Shown piece after piece: positions 1 through 11,046 of a DNA stretch of 64,000 nucleotides. Numbering within the stretch: the first letter of the stretch is position 1; each line of letters opens with the position of its first letter. The position numbers and the translations under genes are program-made. The notes beneath the pieces are model-generated. The model saw nothing but the letters and a program-made list of their open reading frames with translations. It ran no database searches and was not told the DNA's origin. The stretch comes from Opeltia flavorubescens (Eukaryota > Ascomycota > Lecanoromycetes > Teloschistales > Teloschistaceae). Location of the stretch: the NCBI GenBank assembly GCA_000442125.1, contig KE546965.1:372001-436000 (forward strand), read 5' to 3'.

Positions 1-615
1 ACCTTTCAACCACTCCCTCTCATTATTCGCCTTCAAATCGCCCAAAAATAGCATCGTATTCGGATGTATAACCCCATCCTTATACTTCACCCCTCCATCT
101 CCTCTCGCTTTCGGTAACTTAATGAACACCTCTTCCCCAGGCGCGAGATCGGCTTTCACGCCCGGTCTCCATAATTCTTTTCCCTTTTGTACGATCGCGT
201 TGACTCCATTTACAATCCCATTCGCGACTTGCTTCTTTGCAGATACTCCTCCTCCACCACTTTTCCTCCGATTCTTCTTGTTCTTCTCCTCTTCTTCTGA
301 AGACACGTATTCTTCGCTCTCGATATCGCTCTCCGGTGGCGAAGAAATTGCGCTGGCGGAGGCATCTTCGTCCTCGTAGCCGGAAGCTTCGGCTTCGTTG
401 TCTTCGCTTTCTGTAGATGAAGTGGCCTGCTCAAAGTACTGGCTTTTCTTTGGCGTGACCTTGGATGCAATTGGAGAGGATTTGAGACGTTTGGATTGCC
501 GCTGCGAAGAGGGTGTGAGGGTTTCGCGACTGGGCTTGGGTTCGGGAGAATGGGCTCGTTTGACGGGGGTACCTTTATGAGCGATGGAAGTGGATGCTGG
601 ACGGTTGCGCGGCAT
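1..615 (-). CDS. DUF2461 domain protein (5' part, continues past left edge)
   Basis: The gene starts at the ATG complementary to 613-615 and stays open for 205 codons to the window edge, so the 3' part is missing. The first 125 or so residues are low complexity: a basic stretch rich in S, K, P and R, then an acidic, serine-rich stretch, typical of a disordered nuclear-type leader. Near the edge the protein becomes conserved (VFIKLPKARGDGG, then HPNTMLFLGDLKANNEREW). The F-L-x-D-L-x-x-N-N-x-R-E-W pattern is the opening of the DUF2461 domain (TIGR02453), widespread in bacteria and fungi and without an established function. Some fungal entries call the family DNA alkylation repair protein; I see no basis for that here. 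No intron is visible in this part. Confidence 0.75.
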   Translation of the reverse strand, partial: MPRNRPASTSIAHKGTPVKRAHSPEPKPSRETLTPSSQRQSKRLKSSPIASKVTPKKSQYFEQATSSTESEDNEAEASGYEDEDASASAISSPPESDIESEEYVSSEEEEKNKKNRRKSGGGGVSAKKQVANGIVNGVNAIVQKGKELWRPGVKADLAPGEEVFIKLPKARGDGGVKYKDGVIHPNTMLFLGDLKANNEREWLKG

Positions 616-1527
616 GGTTTATGGACAAATGAGGTCGGTGGAGCGAGGAAGCAATTGTACTTGTAATTCTGTGCGGAGTCTATGAGCTCGACAAGCTGCA
701 GGAAGGGGATTGCGATAGATGGTTTGGCGTTGAAGATTGATGACGTAGTCGGCTAGAGGACGCGACTTTCTCGCGATATACTACGGCCCCCTGAGATAGG
801 GAGATAGAACTGCTCTCATGATCCTTAGCTCTCATCTCTTTGCCGCTTAATAGCCAATCCAGGCTTAGATGTCCATCAGAGGTTTGAAATTCAGGGCTTC
901 TCTATTTAATGCACAGACTCTAGGCTTATCGACAGCGAGTAACCATATAATTCTTACTGGTTTTTAATATATTGGGAACGGTTAGACATAAGCACATCAA
1001 TGGGTTGGTATCAGCGTCGTTCAAGTCAAATGTAATGATGGTACATGGAGATTTGGAGCTTCGTTCAAGATTAGGAAAAGTAATTCTCTACCGACTTGGT
1101 CTCATTGTGTACATTGGTGTGTGCGCTTTCCGCCTTCCAATTTGCTAAACCTCAATAATCCGGCGTCATTTTCTATTGTAATTATTTTGTCCTGAAGACG
1201 TCAGGGATTGAAGCGATCGACATCGAAATATCAAAGTATGTGCCGTGCTTCTAAAGAAATGGACAGCTAAATTTAAAACAGAGCAGGCAAAGTAAAACAA
1301 CATGCGATTACTAACCAGTTGTACTGGAGCCAAAATTGGCTGTATCTTTGGACGTAGTCGCCGGCATCGATCTGAGAAACATTGAGCTCACGGATCGAGA
1401 CGGATATACTTGCGGCTGGATCGGGTGATTCAATGGAATCACCTTCATCCGCCGTGCGGCCTCTCCGGTTCCTCGATTTCAGGAAGATATAGATAAGAGA
1501 CATGTGATTTTAAAGAAAACTAGTATA
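616..1527. other. Intergenic region, probably a divergent promoter
   Basis: No conserved gene is visible. The region separates the 5' ends of the leftward DUF2461 gene and the rightward secreted-protein gene, so it should hold both promoters. A leftward ATG-started frame of 76 codons (1503 to 1273) is present. It ends in a hydrophobic stretch and has a possible donor (GTTAGT) near 1316, so it could be a first exon, but nothing in it resembles a known family. Confidence 0.4.
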
Positions 1528-2472
1528 ATGAAAATGAGGCGAGCGTACTGCGTAATCATTCTTTCATTCAACGCTTGGACGGTAAAGTCGCAAGGATCTT
1601 TGGCCCTACCACAGCCAGGCGAGATATTAGGTCCAGGGGGCGGATATCATCAATATGCATGCGAGCAAGGTCCTTTGAGGAACAATGTTGCTTTCAATTG
1701 CATCAAGATCCTCGACGAACTCCATCGTACGCCGCCAGATCCAGTTTCATTCGGTCATCGATATTGGGAGGATAAAATATATGGCTGCCATGTAACTGCT
1801 GAGGTAAACCGTGGTAGTGAAAGGCCGAACATTCTGATACGAGACCTACCGGCAGACCTCATCTTTCTGATATATCGTTGCTTTGTGTTGTCCCGACAGC
1901 AGCCAGCTCGAAGCGCTTCCATCAATGTCGGCACCAACGGTGCCTATCGTATACGGATCTATCCTCCACGAGGGGGGCCAGTTCTAGATGGGATTTCCAC
2001 GCTCCCCTCTTCTCCGGAGACTACTTTCGCTGCGGATCCAGCGATAGCTCCCAATCCTTCTACTACCCTTGCGAATTCTAAGTCTTCGCTGAAATTGCCA
2101 CCAATATATTGCTCAAGACAGCCTCCATACTCGGAAACTCAATTTACAGAGTGCCTTCCGGTATTGATGCAGATTGTAAATGATCCAGGATCGACCGTCC
2201 GGAGAACCTGGCTCGGCGAAGATAGCAAAGAATGGCATGCTCCTTTTTGCCGTATGTCAATCGGCCCTCGACACCCTGGCAAGATGGGTGGAGATATGTT
2301 TTCCGAAGGAAGCCTGATTGACGACGCGCTGTGGATCATGGGCAAATGCTTTGCCGGCCCTGAGGCGGCTAGAAAAGTGAACTCTGGATGGAAACCTGTG
2401 GGACCTTTGGAGAATTGGAAGATTGCCCTCACGGTAGGCTTAAACCTTGTGGACGGAATTGGAGGCAGTTGA
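1528..2472 (+). CDS. Secreted hypothetical protein, intronless
   Basis: A single open frame encodes 314 residues. I chose the ATG at 1528 because it is followed directly by a signal-peptide-like segment (MKMRRAYCVIILSFNAWTVKSQ); a longer frame to 1504 lacks an ATG. The predicted mature protein has cysteines spread along it (for example near residues 45, 58, 87, 117, 195 and 208), as expected for a secreted disulfide-bonded protein, and a Ser/Pro/Thr-rich middle. There is no transmembrane segment after the signal and no GPI-type tail. I do not recognise the family. It could be a lineage-specific secreted protein or candidate effector, but nothing proves that role. Confidence 0.55.
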   Translation: MKMRRAYCVIILSFNAWTVKSQGSLALPQPGEILGPGGGYHQYACEQGPLRNNVAFNCIKILDELHRTPPDPVSFGHRYWEDKIYGCHVTAEVNRGSERPNILIRDLPADLIFLIYRCFVLSRQQPARSASINVGTNGAYRIRIYPPRGGPVLDGISTLPSSPETTFAADPAIAPNPSTTLANSKSSLKLPPIYCSRQPPYSETQFTECLPVLMQIVNDPGSTVRRTWLGEDSKEWHAPFCRMSIGPRHPGKMGGDMFSEGSLIDDALWIMGKCFAGPEAARKVNSGWKPVGPLENWKIALTVGLNLVDGIGGS

Positions 2473-4123
2473 GACCACTGCATGATAGTTGATTCCGGAA
2501 GACCTTCGATATCAAGGTGGCGATCGGGTAGTGAAGGACATATGAAGCACTCAATCGGGATAGTATTCAACGACCCGATTGACCTTCGGTACGACGCATG
2601 TGAAAAGTTGCGCGGTAGCTGTCGGATCAAAAGTTGTTCACGAACAGGAAGTAACGCTGTACGTGGCCAGGTTGAGTAGACATCAGATGTACACTTGCAT
2701 GTAATCAAACAATCCATGGCAGGTCAAGAGATTGCGGCTTCAGGCACTGCTATTCCAACAAGCCTCAAACTCGGAATCAAAGGACAGATTTAGAGGGCGT
2801 CCTATGCTTTGCCTTAGTGACTAGTCGAATCGTGTTTTAACATGTGGGCCGACACGTGGTGTGGATTTCTTGTTCAGCCAGCCATGGCCCAAATTGAGTT
2901 GATCGACTTCCGTAATTGGACGCCACCACCAAGTCGTGTACGACAGGATTTGTCATCCTTCCAGAGCTGCTGGATCAGGAATACAAGCCCACTTCGGGGA
3001 TGTAGAGCGACATGCTTTGAGCAGAGATAGTGGCTGCCACCATGTGGCATATACCTGCTTGCATATCACACAACCACTTCGTTTCGGTTGAAGGAAGAAG
3101 TACCTTGTTGTTGCAGGCAAAGCAGCTTTGATTGCGATATGCCGATCCTTCACCCTGTAAGATTGCCGAGCCAAACGTAATCTTACATGGTTGTGCAGAC
3201 TCGGTAACTTCTCCAATTGTGGTGCTAGAGGATTGCTCGAGCTTGTCCGAGCCATGTGGATTTCCCNATCATTGGGCTGCAAGCCATCTGGTGTTCCAGA
3301 CCTGCGGGAACGGGTTAATTAGAGCCGCGATCTTTTTGCTTCAACCCTGTCCTTTCCACACCTCCAGGAGTACATGTCCAGCTCATCCATCCATCGGAGC
3401 TGGCTCCATTGCATTCGGCCCCCCAAGTCCCAAGTCTCTCCGTTCAAGATCCAAAAGGATTTGTCGAGGCCATCACAATACGTATTATGAGTGGGCTGAT
3501 TGCGGAAGGAGCGTGTTGCCGGTCTTTCCTACACCATGGTAGGAGTAGAAGGCATTAGAAACGGATCTCGATCTATCCCTGCGGATATCCCTCAAGTGTA
3601 TCTCCCAGTGTGTCAGGGCCCGCTCATCCCTGCGAATGAGATGTATGAATTGAAAATTTTGGCCGCTTTAGCTCCTCTTTCCGTTCGCACTTACGTAGCC
3701 AAATAACTGGTCTGGTAAGTCGAGTCGAAAGCTCGCACTATCTGGAGAGGAAGAGCCGTTTGCTGTCAACGAGAACGTGGCGTAGCTTCCACATGGACTT
3801 CCCCTTACTACTCCCTAAAGCCTCCGGCCACCCCCAAATTCACGTTGCATGGCAGCTGCAAGGACGTGGGTGCAAAAGGTGGGATCTTCCGAGAATCTGT
3901 CGTCGTTGTTGTGCGGATAAAAACACATCACCGTCAATCACTTGGATGGAAGGCGCGAAGGACCCTTGATCGTCAGACCGTAGTCTCTCCCTCGACTTAC
4001 AAAACTTTCATTTCTCATCTTACTCAGTTCAAGCTTATAAATCTTTAATCTTCGTCTTAACCTAGCCTACTCATCTCTTCCATCGTTCGTTTCTACCACG
4101 CTCGTTTTTTACCTCTTGTCATC
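2473..4123. other. 1.65 kb without a recognisable gene
   Basis: Only short unsupported frames occur, none with family resemblance or a consistent intron chain. An N lies at about 3267. The last 150 bases or so before 4124 are pyrimidine-rich and look like the promoter and leader of the RGS gene. The rest may be a degraded gene or plain spacer. Confidence 0.4.
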
Positions 4124-5717
4124 ATGGTTTACAGCCTTACCTACCGTCGCCCGCCTCGTGTGGATTCGAAGAGAGGCTCTGTAGGCAGCGAGAAGACCGG
4201 GCCATCAATTGGTGGATCTACCCTCAATGACGATTCACCGGACGTCCCTATCAACTATGGCATTCCCGAAGCTCTATCCTTTGACCGCATCATCGACGGA
4301 GGTACCTGTCCGGTATGTAGCCTTGTTCATCATTGTCAAGTCGCCCTTTCGTCTGGCGTGATCAAATTCGGTCCACAATGCCTGAGACTCCCCATATATT
4401 TCATCGAATGCCATCCATGTTGCATTCCATGTGTCTGAACCAGCACTTGAAGCTTACATCTCTTACTATAGCCCTGTACGACTCGCGACTTTATGAACTA
4501 CCTCATCTACATCGAACTCGCTGCAGAAAACCTCCAATTTTTCCTCTGGTACAAGGACTATGTCAGACGATTCGGCCTACTTCCAGAGAATGAACGTAAA
4601 CTTGCTCCAGTATGGACTGTCGAGCAAGCAGAGGCACAGGCTCTAGCATTGAAGGACAACCCAAATCCGATGAAGACTGTCAGCCCAGAGACCGCAGCGA
4701 TCTTCAAAGGGACTGACTTTGCAAATGCTAAGGCAACAGTCGTCGAGATGGGCAGGGGCAACCCATTCAATACTCCACCAATGACGCCTAATAGTGGAGA
4801 ACGAGACAGTGTAGCACCATCCGAATACCCTTGGAGCGACAATGCATCAACCTTGCGGAGCACATTCAAGGCGTCACACGACAAGAAGGCGGCTGGTGCA
4901 TTTGACGCAGCCGATGTCAAGCTACAGCCTTGTAAGTCGAAATGATACTATGTAGTACCTCTAAATCAGCTTCTAACACTTTCCTACAGTCACAATTCAA
5001 CCATTCCGAGAAGAGATCTCCCGTATTATCGCCATCTATGTTGCAGACGGTGCTCCACGTCAGCTGAATCTATCGTCTAAGGAGCGTGCCGCTTTGCTTC
5101 ATGCTTTGGCCATAACAACCGATCCAACCGCTTTCCGACAAGTCATCCATACGGTAGAGTGGACCCTGCGCCATCAAGCCCATCAGAACTTCATCAGATG
5201 GACCATCTGCAACGGCAATCGCCCTCGTGTCATCTTTGCCCGTGGTCTCGGTGTCGGTGGTATCATCGGTGGCATTATTGCTGCAGTCCTGATTGTCTTG
5301 AGTGGAGCTGGACGAGGCTGGCGAGTCCTTTCGGCCATTGGCTTCATGATTGGCATTGCTACTCTGGTTGCCGCCTGGAAGGGTATGTGCGTCGTCCTTC
5401 ACGGTATGCATCATCGTCACTTGCGTCCGTGGGAGCTCTTCACCGAAGACGACAATGCTTCTTCTGTCATGGAAATGAAGAGAGACTCTTTCGATAGCTT
5501 CGGCACTAGCAACTCATACGAAGATCAACCATGGGTTGCGAAGTACGAAAAACGGAACCTTGTCCGTAAGGTGTTCGACCGCGAAGTATGGATCCAAGAG
5601 CCGGCCCTCCGACAAATCCAAGATACAATCTTCCTACAGGCTGTGCTTGCCTCCGTCGTCTTNACCGCAATCTGCGTGGGCATCTTCGTTGCGTTTCCGA
5701 AGGGCAATTTTTACTGA
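4124..5717 (+). CDS. RGS-domain membrane protein, RAX1-like
   Basis: Three exons (4124-4312, 4472-4931, 4990-5717) join in phase to give 458 residues. The second exon opens with C-T-T-R-D-F-M-N-Y-L followed by AENLQFFLWYKDY, the start of an RGS domain. A Ser/Pro-rich insert and a second RGS-like helical block (FREEISRIIAIYVADGAPRQLN, in part) follow. The C-terminal part has hydrophobic segments at about residues 303-325, 330-352 and 432-455. An RGS domain followed by three membrane helices is the layout of yeast Rax1 and its filamentous homologues, which act in bud-site or polarity marking and G-protein signalling. Which G-alpha it might act on cannot be read from the sequence. One base (5663) is N, in the last helix. 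Confidence 0.82.
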
Positions 5718-6328
5718 TTCTATCTACGGGAGGATGACTGCTGGGAGGAGACTTGTAATGGATGGCTATCTTTAATGTCGGAAAAACTTGGTTTGCACCA
5801 TTGGCTGGTTCCTTCTGCAAACGCAACACTTGGTTCGCTTGATACTACGGTGGATTGCTTCCTTTGGCTCCAATTGCTATTGCTCTAGAGCTTACACATC
5901 ATGGCGTTTATGTGGCGGAGAGAAAATACCCTCATGCTTTACGGACAGTGACTGCTTATCAGCTAAGATTGACTATCTCTGATCAATTCGAGCTACCATA
6001 TTTTTCAGCCATTTGACCTGTTAGAGTGATAACCTATCCGGCATGCTCAGCTTCAATTTGCAATACTCGCTCGGGAAGGGACAGTATATGGAATTCAAAT
6101 GCTCTGCTGCCCAAAGATAATAGACCCTGATGGTAACGTCTAATGTTATATTTCGTGATTCAACGCCAGACGCCTCGCTCAATCAAAGCATCAGCAACAC
6201 GACATGACTATTGCGCCCTCCACAACGAGGTCCTTCTACTTGCTTTCGAAGGTATAGTAGCTGGACAAATGAACCAGCTAACGGCGAGGCTCTAGTCCAC
6301 GCACACTTCTCAATAAAGACTGATCATG
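5718..6328. other. Convergent intergenic region
   Basis: Lies between the 3' ends of the RGS gene and GNA1. I see only probable 3' UTR sequence and no gene. Confidence 0.4.
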
Positions 6329-7026
6329 TCATTTCTTGTCGTAATAATGTGCCATCTCAAGCCCAGCCCTCTTATATCCGCATTTGGCGTAGAAACCCTC
6401 ATTGGTCTCCGAACAGTCCAGAATCGTCTGAGATGTTGCTACCGTCAGCAGAAGCTTTCGTTGGAAAGAGTGAATGGCAGTTCTGACCTTGTAGCAGCCG
6501 ACTTTTTCCGCAATTGCGTCCAGAGCTTGTATTATCCGCAACCCGAGCTTTTTCCCTTGCTGGTCTTTTGCGACGGCGATGTCTTCGATGTGGGCGACGA
6601 GGCCGAGGTTGTGTATACTATTGTTTCGCGTTCTCCATCAGTCTCGTTGCTCAATCGACTTCTCCCAACATTCCGACGAACGAAAACTTACAACTTCCGT
6701 TCAATGATCACCGCCCCCGTTCCCACGACTTTTTTCTCCCCATTACAGATCACGAGGATGTAATATTCGTCCCCCCTCCTCGCCATCCAGTCGTAACGTT
6801 CATCCCATGCCTTCTCCGATATCTCGCCCACGGTGGTGAGGACGCGGAGGACATCCAGCATGCCGGCTTTGTAGTCGGAGCGTTGGAGGGGTCGGATCGT
6901 ATAGTTTTCGGGAAGGGCGGAGGAGACGGATGATGGGATAAGGGTGGGGGAGAAGAGCGGACCGTTGGGGGAGGAAGTGGATGGGAAGTGGGGGGAGTTG
7001 GGGTTGAGGGGGGCGGGGGACCACAT
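6329..7026 (-). CDS. GNA1: Glucosamine 6-phosphate N-acetyltransferase
   Basis: Three exons on the minus strand (7026-6692, 6617-6488, 6427-6329) give 187 residues. The enzyme transfers acetyl from acetyl-CoA to glucosamine-6-phosphate, a cytosolic step toward UDP-GlcNAc for chitin, N-glycans and GPI. The GNAT fold is clear: RPLQRSDY near residue 46, VGTGAVIIERKFIHN, the HIEDIAVAKDQQGKKLG acetyl-CoA loop (Q-x-x-G-x-x-L-G), ALDAIAEKVGCYK and the C-terminal LDCSETNEGFYAKCGYKR. The first intron splits the Phe of ERKF and the second falls between GCYK and TILDC; both restore the family sequence exactly. The Pro/Ser-rich N-terminus is typical of filamentous fungi. Confidence 0.95.
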
Positions 7027-7281
7027 TGTTTTGGCGGAGATGAATAAAATTCGGTTTGTGGGGTGGAGAGTTGGATGTTGTCAAATAGAACTGGCCATGG
7101 GAAGCTTGAGAATTTCGGAAAATTGGTCGGGGTAATGCAGGTACAGTGCGCTCCCAACTGTCGGGTGAGCTTTGGGCCGAACGTCATTGGGCTGACAATG
7201 GGAAGATGGCTAACTGTATGCGGATAAAAGTATGGTATCGCTTGGCACCGAGAACTGCAACGACGAGGCATCACGCCGAGC

Positions 7282-9096
7282 ATGCCCTTCGAACCTGAAG
7301 ATGTGACTTCACAAGAGACATGGGACGTTTTCAAAGAGCTAATTGATGGACATTGGATACCTACCTGGCAACATCCGTGTACCTTCTCCCCTGAAATCTT
7401 CGAGGACGTGATACTTAATCTCATCCAAAATCCAAATATTAACTCAAGCTTGCTGTTTCGAGCTGATATACTGTATGATAGTCTCACGGCTTTGGATGAT
7501 GAAGGAAATGCTGCCAGAGCTGATCAATCGATCTCCAAAGACCTGCTTAAGTTTAGCATTCCCAATGGAGGCTTCCCAGGTTTCGCCCTTAAAAGGTCAA
7601 TCATCCGACGAATGATTCCCAGAAATCCGCAACTGGATAAGCCCATTGCACAGACTTGTCAAATCTTCCAATCGAATGAAGATCCGGAATGCATGCGTTC
7701 TGTTGTAATCTATATTCCACACGCGGAGTCAGGCGCCGAAATCCCTTGGTATCATCCAGATGTCCAATCTCTCGCGTACCTGCATACTTGGTCTACTCGT
7801 CATTCCCAAGGTAACTTGTCCACTTCTCCCGAGCATTCTCTACCTCCAAATGGTTGTATCTCAGTTCACTATCGTCTTTTCCGAGAAGCATCCCTTCCTC
7901 TAAGTGAACGTTCGCTACGCACTGCTCATCATCTACTTTCCACATTGCATAAGCATGGCCAGGGTACTGTGAACGGTTACACCAAACGGGTTCATCATGA
8001 CCAGATCATCTCTCAGCAGCGGGTTCAAGATACCTATACCCGGCTGAAAGCGGCTCACGCCAAGCGATTGTGCGATCATTGGGCAGAGCAGACTGACTCC
8101 AGTAAACATGTTTTTGAAGATCTCAGTATTGCTGCTTTCCTCATCGAGCTATGGGAAGATATGTACAGGCCGAGTGGGATAAAGTCGATGCCAAACGCGC
8201 AGGTTGACAAAAGGATCGAATTTCCCGGTTTCGTGGACATCGGATGCGGCAACGGCGTCCTGGTTGACATTCTACTTCGAGAAGGATACAGAGGATGGGG
8301 CTTCGACGCTCGCAATCGCAAGTCTTGGGCTGTTTTTGAAGCCTCGACACAGCGCCATCTGAAGCAGATGATCCTTGTGCCTCAGCCGCTGCTCGAAATG
8401 AACCCTAACATTGGTCAGGAAGGCAAGCAACAGGCGTCTGGACTGCTCACGAAGATCTTACCAAAGGCAATCAAAAACTCACGAAGATCAGACGCGCCCA
8501 CTGAATGGCACAATGGCGTCTTCCCTCAGAATACATTCATAATCTCCAACCATGCAGATGAGCTGACTCCCTGGACACCCCTTCTCGCTTTCCTCTCCTC
8601 GTCGCCATTTCTCGCAATACCGTGCTGTTCCCACAACCTCTCTGGACTTCGCTTTCGTGCTCCTTCCAAATTCAATGGCTACTCAGCCGACACCCTCGCT
8701 CCCCCGTATTTTGCTGCAAACGTCACAAAGTCCAAGTCGGTGGCCATTACGATCGCCCCTACTAATCAGAACGATGACCAGCCGAGATCTGGTAGTCTGA
8801 AGGATCTCGATCCTGCGCATCGGAATAAACAACCTTCGGCGTATGCAGCGCTCTGCGATTGGGTAGCACATCTTTCGGTGGCGGTAGGTTATCAAGTAGA
8901 GAAGGAGATGCTGAGGCTACCTAGTACGAGGAACACTGGACTCGTTGGAAGGACCTCGACTGCTCGGGCTACAGAATTGGATGCCACGAGGAGGATGGAG
9001 CACGTCATGACGATTGCTTCGAAGGAAAAAGCGGATGGTGTTGCGTGGGTGGAGAGAGCGAAGAGTCTGACGGCAGGGCAGGGCGAAAATCACTGA
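7282..9096 (+). CDS. TRM44: tRNA (uracil-2'-O-)-methyltransferase Trm44
   Basis: An intronless frame of 604 residues starts at the ATG at 7282. The SAM-binding motif VDIGCGNGVLVDIL lies near residue 318, followed by GWGFDARNRKSW. The family signature NHADELTPW is near residue 423 and the Cys-rich IPCCSHNLSG near 450. The length fits fungal Trm44. In yeast this cytosolic enzyme makes Um44 in serine tRNAs and uses AdoMet. The next gene, TYW3, is also a tRNA modification enzyme and faces it tail to tail with a gap of about 230 bases. Confidence 0.92.
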   Translation: MPFEPEDVTSQETWDVFKELIDGHWIPTWQHPCTFSPEIFEDVILNLIQNPNINSSLLFRADILYDSLTALDDEGNAARADQSISKDLLKFSIPNGGFPGFALKRSIIRRMIPRNPQLDKPIAQTCQIFQSNEDPECMRSVVIYIPHAESGAEIPWYHPDVQSLAYLHTWSTRHSQGNLSTSPEHSLPPNGCISVHYRLFREASLPLSERSLRTAHHLLSTLHKHGQGTVNGYTKRVHHDQIISQQRVQDTYTRLKAAHAKRLCDHWAEQTDSSKHVFEDLSIAAFLIELWEDMYRPSGIKSMPNAQVDKRIEFPGFVDIGCGNGVLVDILLREGYRGWGFDARNRKSWAVFEASTQRHLKQMILVPQPLLEMNPNIGQEGKQQASGLLTKILPKAIKNSRRSDAPTEWHNGVFPQNTFIISNHADELTPWTPLLAFLSSSPFLAIPCCSHNLSGLRFRAPSKFNGYSADTLAPPYFAANVTKSKSVAITIAPTNQNDDQPRSGSLKDLDPAHRNKQPSAYAALCDWVAHLSVAVGYQVEKEMLRLPSTRNTGLVGRTSTARATELDATRRMEHVMTIASKEKADGVAWVERAKSLTAGQGENH

Positions 9097-9325
9097 GCAA
9101 CGCGGTTCCAAAGATCTAACCTGCTTGAACAATTGGTGTATCGGTCGAACAATGCCCAGACCAGTAACGTGTCAGTCTGGGGCGACGTGAAACCGCCATG
9201 AATGACGCGGGGAATCGTCGATGCCGGCGAAAAACAGATGTCCTGCCGTGCTCTACTCAAAGTGGCGGGGCGTTGAGCCATGCCTTGCATCCGAGTATTG
9301 TGTATCCAACTAGGAAGCAAACATC

Positions 9326-10488
9326 TCAGGTGACGTTCTCGAAAGCTCCGATACCCATGCCCTCGTCAAAATAGTCTCCGTTCAGAAGCTTGCCAACACT
9401 GTCCACCTTTGATGCTTCTTTCTTCATTAGGCCCTCTTTTCTCTTCCTTTCCCTTCTATCTTCTTTTCCCTCCCACTCGTCGTCCTTACTCTTCCCTCCA
9501 AACAGACTTTCTTCAAATCTTCTCATCCGTTCCGAATTCGCCTCGAACCGTTCGTTGGCGATCAGTACTAGCCTCTCAATGTATTCTTCGTCGACAAGAG
9601 CCTCAGTGATCTCTTCACCAATGTCGGTGACTGCTCCATTCTCCAAAGGTTTCTGTCGATCTGTGACATTGCGAACAACACCGATAATACTCTCGAATGA
9701 AAGTCCGGCAGAGCGAACAGCCACCATAGGCAGAGCGTTAGGATCCGTAAGATTTTTGAGAGATTGGACGCCGCTTTCGCGAAAGCCAGCCGAGATAGCA
9801 GCACTGATGATAGGAGAAGCGTGAGCAAGGGAGGCGGTGGCAATATGGAGGATCTAATACGATGACACTCGATGTATCAGCTGGTCAGGCACTAACTAAG
9901 CTTGGAATGCATTCGAATCACAGCACGGCATGGCTACGAGGAAAACATGGGGTATGGACAGCAGGCATAGCTTACCATCGGCTCGAATGCAAATCTTACA
10001 TATCGCGCATCATTCGTAAATTTACGGACCTCTCCTTCGCTTTTCGGCACAAGCCCGAACATCTCCATAAACCTTCCCGGTGCCTCATCATCTCCACTTC
10101 GCGCCGCACAAATAGGCTCATGCGAAACATATGCCCATCGTCCCCCTAGCCCCTTTCCACCCGGTACAGCCTTCCTACCTTTTCCCTCCCCCTTCACACC
10201 GACATCTCCCTGCTCCTCACACTCTGCCCCATCCTCATAAACCCGGCTCCCTCTCCCCTTCGCCTTCGAACCCTCGACAAATACACTTACCCTCCCCGCG
10301 CAACTACTCGTCGTCACAATACCCTCTAGGCTGTTCAGCCGCTGGATCAGAGGGAGGATGGCGGTATCAATGCTGCCTTTTGGGGAGGCGTCGGTGTAGT
10401 CGTCGGTCGGTATGGAGAGGGAGTCTAGGATGCGGTTTTTGAAAGTTGTGAAGGTTTGAGGGAGGGGAGGGGTGGAGGAGGATGTCAT
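9326..10488 (-). CDS. TYW3: tRNA wybutosine-synthesizing protein 3 (TYW3 family)
   Basis: Two exons on the minus strand (10488-9976 and 9853-9326) give 346 residues; the intron is phase 0 with donor GTAAGC and acceptor TTAG. The family opening is present: FKNRILDSL, D-x-S-P-K-G-S-I-D near residue 30, then the hallmark TTSSCAGRVSVF near residue 57. A Lys/Gly-rich insert is followed by WAYVSHEPI and the C-terminal core FEPM-ILHIATASLAHA and AVRSAGLSFESIIGV. TYW3 methylates N4 of the wybutosine precursor at position 37 of tRNA-Phe. I chose the ATG at 10488, directly ahead of homology; an open frame runs 65 codons further upstream. The last 60 residues are charged and probably disordered. Confidence 0.9.
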
Positions 10489-11046
10489 GATTGTTTGTGA
10501 GGTGGAGCTTTCGCGGGGGTCGAGATTGTATGCCGTTTTTTCCACCAATAGCAAGCTGTATGTCTGTGCTTGACAGACGATGACTAAGCAAGCTTCGTTA
10601 GCGGCAGATGGGACGACAAGCTCATGAGTTTCTTTACTGCACATTTGATGAAGGATTTTCAAGGTATTGTACAAGGAAAGCATGAGCTTGACATGATGCT
10701 AAGACGAAGTATCATCCGTCTATCTACCTATCTTCGTCCAGACGTCGTGTGGACCTTTCCTTCTTTCATCACTATCCGGACATGATATACGTGAACTGTA
10801 CGATTCTATATTAGATGTTTTATCTAAATACTCGTTTCTTTCGTGCTCCTTGATCCTTGACTACTCCTTGGTCTTTGATATGTATGACAATTCTCATTTC
10901 CAATGATTGACGGCTGTAAAGCGCAAGTCGCAACCACCTGCCCCGATATGGGTCGCTTATGAGGTAAAATGGCTATATCATCGACCACAAAGCTATTCCA
11001 GCAGGAACCGTAGCCTATCAATTTCCTTTTACTTGTGTTCTACTCA
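10489..11046. other. Divergent promoter region
   Basis: Separates the 5' ends of TYW3 and the rightward secreted-protein gene. It holds an upstream in-frame extension of TYW3 (to 10683) that I judge to be leader. I see no other gene. Confidence 0.4.

Noticed and set aside
10489-10683. 65-codon N-terminal extension of TYW3
   Set aside because: No resemblance to the family; the ATG at 10488 lies directly ahead of the conserved region.
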